A stretch of 9,713 nucleotides of DNA, from positions 1 to 9,713 of the forward strand of contig JAJYGW010000075.1 of NCBI GenBank assembly GCA_021790615.1. Reading direction: 5' to 3'. The DNA is from Actinomycetes bacterium (GTDB lineage Bacteria > Actinomycetota > Acidimicrobiia > Acidimicrobiales > JAKAOS01). Shown piece by piece: positions 5,684 to 9,713 of this stretch. Under the pieces are notes generated by a model that searched no databases, was not told the DNA's origin, and was given only the letters and a program-made list of their open reading frames with translations. The position numbers were made by a program, and so were the translations under genes. Numbering within the stretch: position 1 is the stretch's first letter; every line of letters starts with the position of its first letter.

Positions 5684-5771
5684 CGGTCACTCGGGCGGGG
5701 CGCCTGGTGGAGCTGGTCCACGTCGGCGTGCCTCGGGCCCGAGCGGTGCGCCGGCGGCCGACGAGCGTGGG

Positions 5772-6752
5772 GTGACGAACGTGGAACTGGTGGCAAGGAA
5801 GCGGCTCGAGCTGTTCAGCGGCCGGGCTCACCCGACCCTCGCCGCAGAGGTCGCCCGCCACCTCGGCGTGTCGCTCGGCGAGGTGTCGCTGCGCGAGTTC
5901 GCAGACGGCGAGTGCAAGTGCCGCTTCGCCGGGTCGCTCAGGGGGAAGGACGTCTTCATCCTCCAGCCCCACGCCCGCCCGGTGAACGACTCGCTGATGG
6001 AGCAGCTCATCATGATCGACGCGGCCAAGCGCGCCTCCGCCAGCAGGATCACCGCGGTCTGTCCCTACTACGGCTACTCCCGCCAGGACCGAAAGGCGAC
6101 TGGTCGCGAGCCGATCACCGCGAAGCTCGTCGCCGACATGCTCGCCACCGCCGGTGCCGAGCGAATCGTCTCGATCGACCTGCACTCCGGCCAGATCCAG
6201 GGCTTCTTCGACGGCCCGGTCGATCACCTCACGGCGATGCCTGTCCTGGAGGCCTACCTCGAGACGCATGCACCGCCAGGGACCGTGATCGTCGCACCCG
6301 ACGCCGGCCGGGTGCGAGTCGCGGAGCGCTACAGCCAGCACCTTGGTGCCGATCTCGCCTTCGTCCACAAGCGCCGCCCGAAGGGGAGCGTCAACGTCGT
6401 CGAGGCATTGGACGTCGTCGGCGAGGTCGAGGGTCGCTGCTGCGTGATCGTGGACGACATGATCGACACCGCGGGGACCGTCGTCGCTGCGAGCGAGCTC
6501 CTACTCGAGCGAGGTGCCACCGAGGTCTGGGCGATGGCCACCCACGGGGTGCTCTCCGATCCGGCCACGGACCGGCTCAAGGCGTCGCGGATCTCGCGTG
6601 TCGTGGTCACCGACACACTCCCCGTGTCCGAGTCGCGGGGACCCGAGATCCTGGAGGTCCTGTCGGTAGCGGGGATCCTCGCCCGGGCCATCGACGCCGT
6701 CTTCGAGGGCACCTCGGTGTCGGAGATCTTCAACGGTGAGAACCTGACCTAA
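5772..6752 (+). CDS. prs: Ribose-phosphate pyrophosphokinase (PRPP synthetase)
   Basis: Prs makes 5-phosphoribosyl 1-pyrophosphate from ribose-5-phosphate and ATP, feeding purine, pyrimidine, His, Trp and NAD synthesis. The sequence is unmistakable: LELFSGRAHP (12-21), NDSLMEQLIMIDAAKRASA, YSRQDRKATGREPI with Arg 104 and Lys 108 of the ATP-site flexible loop, DLHSGQIQGFFDGPVDH from 136, and the PRPP loop VDDMIDTAGT (227-236). At 326 residues it has the normal length. The GTG at 5772 gives an N-terminus like that of homologues. The frame is open back to a TTG at 5658 and a GTG at 5661, preceded by a good GAGAGGGG. That start would add about 38 Gly/Arg/Ala-rich residues and is less likely on family length, although the candidate start site near 5690 also argues against it. 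It precedes rplY, the classic order. Confidence 0.95.
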   Translation: MTNVELVARKRLELFSGRAHPTLAAEVARHLGVSLGEVSLREFADGECKCRFAGSLRGKDVFILQPHARPVNDSLMEQLIMIDAAKRASASRITAVCPYYGYSRQDRKATGREPITAKLVADMLATAGAERIVSIDLHSGQIQGFFDGPVDHLTAMPVLEAYLETHAPPGTVIVAPDAGRVRVAERYSQHLGADLAFVHKRRPKGSVNVVEALDVVGEVEGRCCVIVDDMIDTAGTVVAASELLLERGATEVWAMATHGVLSDPATDRLKASRISRVVVTDTLPVSESRGPEILEVLSVAGILARAIDAVFEGTSVSEIFNGENLT

Positions 6753-6754
6753 GA

Positions 6755-6776
6755 GGCGCGCCCGGGGTGACGCGCC
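6755..6776 (+). terminator. Weak stem-loop after prs
   Basis: GGCGCG (6755-6760) pairs with CGCGCC (6771-6776) across a 10-base loop, 3 bases after the prs stop. The stem is short, has no T-run, and could be chance in this composition. Confidence 0.25.
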
Positions 6777-6819
6777 GGTCGCCCGGCGGCCGCTCGCATT
6801 CCGGTCGACCTCGCGCGGG

Positions 6820-6825
6820 TAAGCT
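6820..6825 (+). promoter_or_regulatory. Candidate -10 box of rplY
   Basis: TAAGCT fits TANNNT and would start a transcript near 6832 with a leader of about 75 bases. If real, rplY-pth can be transcribed apart from prs, in keeping with the stress role of Ctc-type bL25 in other Gram-positives. The -35 region is not recognisable. Confidence 0.35.
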
Positions 6826-6891
6826 TCCCGCCTCGGCCGCCGGGGCGAAGCGGGGCAGTTCGCCCGTAGAGACCACCCGAGCCGGCGCAAC

Positions 6892-6904
6892 GAGAGGAGA
6901 GAGG
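6892..6904 (+). promoter_or_regulatory. Strong ribosome-binding site of rplY
   Basis: A 13-base all-purine run, GAGAGGAGAGAGG, ends 2 bases before the ATG at 6907. Its AGAGGAG part is spaced 7 bases from the start. It is the strongest Shine-Dalgarno on the + strand here and fixes the rplY start. Confidence 0.75.
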
Positions 6905-6906
6905 CG

Positions 6907-7521
6907 ATGGCGGAGATCACGCTGACTGCGAGCGCGCGGCGACGGGTTGGCTCGAGCGTTGCCCGGCGGCTGCGGGTCGCGGGGAAGGTCCCCGGCGTCC
7001 TCTACGGGCACGGTATCGACCCGGTTGCGTTGAGTGTCGACGCGCGTGAGCTCCGTCACGTCCTCTCCTCGAAGGCCGGCGCGAACGTTCTGGTCTCCCT
7101 GGACCTCGACGGCCAGAGCTACCTCGCGATCCCCAAGGCGGTCCAGCGCAACGCGCTGCGCCAGGAGATCGACCATGTGGACTTCCAGATCGTCCGGCGG
7201 GACGAGCGCATGTCGGTAGAGGTACCGCTGGTCCTCACGGGCGAGGCCGAAGCGGTGCGCCTGGCGGGTGGCGCCGTCGAGCAGTCGATCTTCGCGATCC
7301 ACGTGATGGCCGCAGTGGACGCCATCCCCTCGTCGATCCCCGTCGACGTGAGCGGCCTCGCGGTCGGGGGCTCCATCCGAGTCGGCGATCTCCCGCTCCC
7401 CCCGGGCGTCGAGCCGGAGGGGGATGCGGAGCTGACGATCCTCGTCGCACACGGCCCAGCGGCGGAAGAGGAGGCGGCCGAGACGGGGGACGCCCCAGCC
7501 GACGGCTCGGGCGAGGGCTAG
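6907..7521 (+). CDS. rplY: Large-subunit ribosomal protein bL25, long Ctc/TL5 form
   Basis: bL25 binds 5S rRNA in the central protuberance of the 50S subunit. The long form has a second beta-rich domain and is known as TL5 or, in Bacillus, the general stress protein Ctc. The protein has 204 residues. The N-terminal 5S-binding domain (about 1-93) shows RRLRVAGKVPGVLYG (20-34) and ends in DHVDFQIV (89-96). The C-terminal domain (about 97-182) includes VPLVLTGEAEAVRLAGG and SSIPVDVSGLAVGGSIRVGDL. The last 22 residues are an acidic Ala/Glu/Gly tail. The start is fixed by the purine-rich ribosome-binding site. The gene lies between prs and pth, as in Bacillus. The TAG stop is in the same frame as pth, which follows immediately. 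Confidence 0.95.
   Translation: MAEITLTASARRRVGSSVARRLRVAGKVPGVLYGHGIDPVALSVDARELRHVLSSKAGANVLVSLDLDGQSYLAIPKAVQRNALRQEIDHVDFQIVRRDERMSVEVPLVLTGEAEAVRLAGGAVEQSIFAIHVMAAVDAIPSSIPVDVSGLAVGGSIRVGDLPLPPGVEPEGDAELTILVAHGPAAEEEAAETGDAPADGSGEG
7513..7517 (+). promoter_or_regulatory. Shine-Dalgarno supporting a CTG start for pth
   Basis: GAGGG within the last rplY codons lies exactly 7 bases before an in-frame CTG at 7525. The next candidate, GGGAG at 7543-7547, lies 10 bases before a CTG at 7558. No other initiation codon exists in this stretch of the frame, so these sites decide the start. Confidence 0.45.
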
Positions 7522-7524
7522 CCG

Positions 7525-8124
7525 CTGCCGCGTCCTCGCACCGGGAGCTCGGCGGACCTGCTCGCCGTCGGGCTCGGAAACCCCGGTTCGGAGTACGAGC
7601 AGACCCGCCACAACCTTGGTGCGGCGACCGTCGACCTCCTCGCCCGTCGGCACGGCGCCCCGCTCCGACGCTCGCGAGCGCTGAGCGCGCTCGCGAGCGA
7701 GGCGACCGTCGACGGCCACTCCCTCGCCCTTGCCTTTCCGCAGACGTTCATGAACGACTCGGGTCGGGCGGTCCGGGCGCTCATCCGGCGCTACGGCATC
7801 CTCGAGCTTGCCCGGTTGGTCGTCGTCCACGACGAGCTCGACCTGCCCGTTGGCACGGTGCGGGTGAAGCTCGGCGGTGGGACCGCCGGCCACAACGGGC
7901 TCCGGTCCATCGAGGCGCACGTCGGAGGGGCCGGTTTCGCACGCGTGCGCATCGGGATCGGTCACCCACCGGGCCGTGGCGACGGCGCACGCTACGTCCT
8001 GAGCGCGCCGCGTGGCACGGAGCGCGAGGCCCTCGCTGTCTCGGTCGAGGAGGCGGCAGACGCCGTCGAGCTGGTCCTCCGGCACGGGGTCGACGCGGCG
8101 ATGAACGCCGTCAACGGCCGCTGA
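7525..8124 (+). CDS. pth: Peptidyl-tRNA hydrolase with non-canonical start
   Basis: Pth cleaves the ester bond of peptidyl-tRNAs released by stalled ribosomes, recycling tRNA. The Pth fold signature is complete. Counting from the CTG at 7558, the active-site residues are Asn 8 in VGLGNPG, His 18 in TRHNLG, Asn 66 in TFMNDSG, Asp 92 in HDELDLP and Asn 113 in AGHNGL, matching E. coli Asn10, His20, Asn68, Asp93 and Asn114. Between the rplY TAG (7519-7521) and GLGNPG the frame contains no ATG, GTG or TTG. The only candidates are CTG 7525 (199 residues, GAGGG 7 bases upstream) and CTG 7558 (188 residues, N-terminus MLAVGLGNPG as in many homologues). The first canonical start, ATG 7750, would delete the Asn and His of the active site. 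Coupling to, or read-through from, rplY is possible. The function is near certain, the start uncertain. Confidence 0.9.
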   Translation: MPRPRTGSSADLLAVGLGNPGSEYEQTRHNLGAATVDLLARRHGAPLRRSRALSALASEATVDGHSLALAFPQTFMNDSGRAVRALIRRYGILELARLVVVHDELDLPVGTVRVKLGGGTAGHNGLRSIEAHVGGAGFARVRIGIGHPPGRGDGARYVLSAPRGTEREALAVSVEEAADAVELVLRHGVDAAMNAVNGR

Positions 8125-8219
8125 CCGGCTCGGTCCTGCGTTGCCCCTCTCGTGGACACCTTGGGCGGCCCGAGCAGCCGGGCTCCGGAGCGGTCCCGAC
8201 CCCCGCTCGTGCGGTGCCG

Positions 8220-8247
8220 CGCTGCACCCATTCGATAGGGTGCAGCG
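8220..8247 (+). promoter_or_regulatory. Promoter and perfect palindromic operator candidate of the nucleoside hydrolase gene
   Basis: CGCTGCACCC (8220-8229) and GGGTGCAGCG (8238-8247) are exact 10-base inverted arms around an 8-base AT-rich centre. The -10 box TAGGGT (8236-8241) spans the centre and right arm. Six bases then separate it from the GTG start, so transcription should begin at or next to the start codon (leaderless). A protein bound to this repeat would block RNA polymerase. No recognisable -35 box is present. The remainder of the gap (8125-8219) holds only a GCTCCGGAGC palindrome at 8182-8191. Confidence 0.6.
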
Positions 8248-9303
8248 GTGCGGATCCTCGCAGACTGTGACACCGGGATCGACGACGCACTCGCGCTCGC
8301 CTACCTCGCGAGCCGTGCGGGGGCGGAGCTGGTCGGAGTCGGGAGCGTGCACGGGAACGTCGCTGCGGAGCAGGCAGCGGACAACTCCCTCGAGGTCCTC
8401 GAACGCTGTGGGCTCGGGACCGTGCCCGTCGCCGTCGGCGCCCGGCGCCCGCTCGTCGGGGATGCGCGCTTCGCCGAGGAGTGGCACGGTCGCGACGGTC
8501 TCGGAGACGTGGCGCGCCCCGGGCCCCGGGGCCTCCCGACCGAGGAGCCGGCAGCGGTCCAGCTCGTTCGCCGGGCGCGAGAGGCTGCCTTCCAGGGAGA
8601 GCCGCTCACGCTGCTCGCAACCGGGCCCTGCACGAACCTGGCGCTTGCGCTGCTGCTCGAGCCCGAGCTCACCAGCTGGGTTGATCGGGTGGTGGTCATG
8701 GGTGGCGCGCTACGCGTGCCGGGCAACGTCGGTCTGCTGTCCGAGGCGAACATCGCCGCGGATCCCGAGGCGGCGGCGATCGTGGTGAGCGCACCCTGGC
8801 GGGTGGTGCTCGTCAGCCTCGACGTGACCATGCAGGCGATCCTGGAGCACGAAGCCGTCGAGCGGCTCGCTCGCGCCGGTGGACTTCCCGCCTGGTGCGC
8901 AGCAGTCACGCAGCTCTACCTGGACCGCTACCAGGCCGTGCTCGGCCGCCGGGCCTGCCCACTTCACGACCCGCTGGCCGCAGCCGTCGCATGCGCGCCG
9001 GAGATCGTCCGTCTGGAGACGCTGCCGGTGGTGGTCGAGCTCCGCGGCGAGTGGACTCGGGGCGCGACCGTCGCCGATCATCGACGGGGAGCAGATCCGG
9101 CCACTGGCGGGCATGTCCGAGCGGGGCCGAACGAGGCCACCGAGCCCCTTGCGTCCGGATCGGAGCTCTCCCCCGTGGGGGTCGTGGAGGCGGCCGTCGA
9201 CGTCGACGGCCCCGCCTTCGTCGAGCACTTCGTCTCGCTCCTTCTCGAACCCGAAGCGGGCTCAGCGAGGTTGGCGGGGGAAGCGGGCGGCGAGCGGCGC
9301 TAG
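8248..9303 (+). CDS. Inosine/uridine-preferring-type nucleoside hydrolase
   Basis: The enzyme hydrolyses the N-glycosidic bond of ribonucleosides to base and ribose; the base preference cannot be read from sequence. Ca2+-site motif DCDTGIDD occupies 6-13. Next come TGPCTNLALAL, MGGALRVPGN from 151, EANIAADPEAA (166-176), and CPLHDPLAAA with the catalytic-type His 240 and Asp 241. At 351 residues it is longer than the usual 310-330. The excess is a Gly/Pro/Glu/Ser-rich stretch at about 282-311, before the last strand and helix (VDVDGPAFVEHF). The GTG start at 8248 lies 6 bases after a TAGGGT box and has no Shine-Dalgarno, which fits a leaderless mRNA. It sits between pth and mfd, which are usually closer neighbours, and is probably a monocistronic salvage gene. 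Confidence 0.92.
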   Translation: MRILADCDTGIDDALALAYLASRAGAELVGVGSVHGNVAAEQAADNSLEVLERCGLGTVPVAVGARRPLVGDARFAEEWHGRDGLGDVARPGPRGLPTEEPAAVQLVRRAREAAFQGEPLTLLATGPCTNLALALLLEPELTSWVDRVVVMGGALRVPGNVGLLSEANIAADPEAAAIVVSAPWRVVLVSLDVTMQAILEHEAVERLARAGGLPAWCAAVTQLYLDRYQAVLGRRACPLHDPLAAAVACAPEIVRLETLPVVVELRGEWTRGATVADHRRGADPATGGHVRAGPNEATEPLASGSELSPVGVVEAAVDVDGPAFVEHFVSLLLEPEAGSARLAGEAGGERR

Positions 9304-9345
9304 CCCCTGGCCCCTGGCCCCTGGCCCCCGGCCCCCGGCCCCCGA
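9304..9345. repeat. Six tandem 7-bp units after the nucleoside hydrolase stop
   Basis: Three copies of CCCCTGG (9304-9324), two of CCCCCGG (9325-9338) and one of CCCCCGA (9339-9345) follow the TAG directly. The T-to-C change part-way through divides the array into two blocks, as expected from stepwise slippage. It is non-coding. Confidence 0.85.
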
Positions 9346-9346
9346 C

Positions 9347-9359
9347 CGGGGTAGCCCCG
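9347..9359 (+). terminator. Candidate terminator hairpin between the nucleoside hydrolase gene and mfd
   Basis: CGGGG (9347-9351) pairs with CCCCG (9355-9359) around TAG. Alternatively CCCCGG (9333-9338) in the tandem array can pair with CCGGGG (9346-9351). A GC-rich hairpin without a T-run fits a weak terminator, but composition alone could give it. Confidence 0.3.
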
Positions 9360-9390
9360 CGGTCTCCGATGCGCCGTCACGACCTCCACC

Positions 9391-9396
9391 TATCGT
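9391..9396 (+). promoter_or_regulatory. -10 box of mfd
   Basis: TATCGT fits TANNNT and lies exactly 6 bases before the GTG at 9403, the same geometry as at the nucleoside hydrolase gene. It predicts a leaderless mfd transcript. No Shine-Dalgarno is present before the start. Confidence 0.55.
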
Positions 9397-9402
9397 GGTC
9401 TC

Positions 9403-9713
9403 GTGCCCCTCGAAGGACTGCCTCAGCTGCTGCGCGAGGAACCTGCGTTCCTGGAGTTCGTCTCCCGGGGACGGGGCAGCCTCGCGGTCGCCGAGACAGC
9501 CAGAGCCTTCCTCCTCGCCGGGATGGTCTTGCGGTCGGAGCGGTCGCCGATCCTCGTCGTCACGCCGACCGGGCAGGAGGCCGACCGGCTCGCGCACGAC
9601 CTTCGCGCGTTCCTCGGTGCCCGAGCCGTGTGTCTCTTCCCCGCGTGGGAGACCCTGCCCTTCGAGCGGGTGAGCCCGACGGTGGAGACCATGGGTCGCC
9701 GGCTCGAGGTGCT
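9403..9713 (+). CDS. mfd: Transcription-repair coupling factor, N-terminal part
   Basis: Mfd is a DNA translocase that removes RNA polymerase stalled at lesions and recruits UvrA for nucleotide excision repair. Only the first 103 codons are in the window; the frame is open to the right edge. The fragment matches the start of the UvrB-like domain 1: LPQLLREEPAF (6-16), VAETARAFLLAGM (29-41), ILVVTPTGQEADRL (50-63) and FPAWETLPFERVSP (79-92). The last of these is the Mfd/UvrB-homology box (FPxWExLPxExxSP). The GTG at 9403 is chosen because it gives the usual N-terminus and lies 6 bases after a TATCGT box. The position after pth completes the conserved glmU-prs-ctc-pth-mfd order. A full-length protein would have about 1150 residues. 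Confidence 0.9.
   Translation, partial: MPLEGLPQLLREEPAFLEFVSRGRGSLAVAETARAFLLAGMVLRSERSPILVVTPTGQEADRLAHDLRAFLGARAVCLFPAWETLPFERVSPTVETMGRRLEV

Noticed and set aside
5205..6368. A 387-codon open frame on the minus strand
   Set aside because: It is antisense to glmU and prs and has shadow-type composition with no motif.
6730..8487. A 585-codon open frame on the minus strand
   Set aside because: It is antisense to rplY, pth and the nucleoside hydrolase gene, all of which have clear family motifs. The product has no recognisable domain.
9061..9180. Possible frameshift pair in the nucleoside hydrolase C-terminus
   Set aside because: Neither alternative frame gives a better family match in this stretch, and the original frame resumes with the expected VDVDGPAFVEHF, so an in-frame insert is simpler.
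1..9713. CRISPR array, insertion sequence, prophage or toxin-antitoxin module
   Set aside because: No regularly spaced repeats, transposase or integrase motifs, or paired small genes were found. Almost all the DNA is accounted for by housekeeping genes.

Overview
The window looks like a chromosomal housekeeping region of a very GC-rich actinobacterium. Acidimicrobiia or a neighbouring deep lineage is my best guess. The clues are the strongly GC-biased third codon positions, a 32-residue bS22 (AURKAIP1/COX24-type) ribosomal protein gene, a ferrochelatase with a Cys-rich C-terminal tail, recurrent TANNNT -10 boxes without clear -35 boxes, and several GTG starts that look leaderless. The taxonomic placement is inference; no rRNA or taxonomic marker was compared.

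Layout. Bases 1-117 are the 3' end of a + strand gene (perhaps an amidohydrolase). It converges on a small heat-shock protein gene (hsp20, - strand, 127-588), whose promoter carries an inverted-repeat operator candidate. Divergent from hsp20 is the coupled pair rsmA-ispE (830-2670). A stem-loop at 2715-2755 separates ispE from the convergent bS22 gene (2781-2879, - strand). A tRNA-Gln(UUG) at 3042-3113 follows on the + strand. Next is the coupled pair hemH/cpfC-glmU (3279-5596), then prs (5772-6752), rplY/ctc (6907-7521), pth (about 7525-8124), a nucleoside hydrolase (8248-9303), and the first 103 codons of mfd (9403 to the end of the window).

How the genes relate. ksgA-ispE and glmU-prs-ctc-pth-mfd make up a neighbourhood conserved in many Gram-positive bacteria. 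It combines rRNA maturation, isoprenoid precursors, UDP-GlcNAc and PRPP synthesis, ribosome components, peptidyl-tRNA recycling and transcription-coupled repair. The local additions are hemH next to glmU and a nucleoside hydrolase between pth and mfd. No mobile element, CRISPR array, phage gene or defence system is visible, and I found no new multi-gene system.

The points most worth checking are: (1) pth has no ATG, GTG or TTG start that keeps its active site; (2) GlmU ends before the catalytic part of its acetyltransferase domain; (3) a perfect 10-bp inverted repeat covers the -10 box and abuts the start codon of the nucleoside hydrolase; (4) leaderless promoter architecture recurs; (5) low-complexity inserts lie near the C-termini of IspE and the nucleoside hydrolase.
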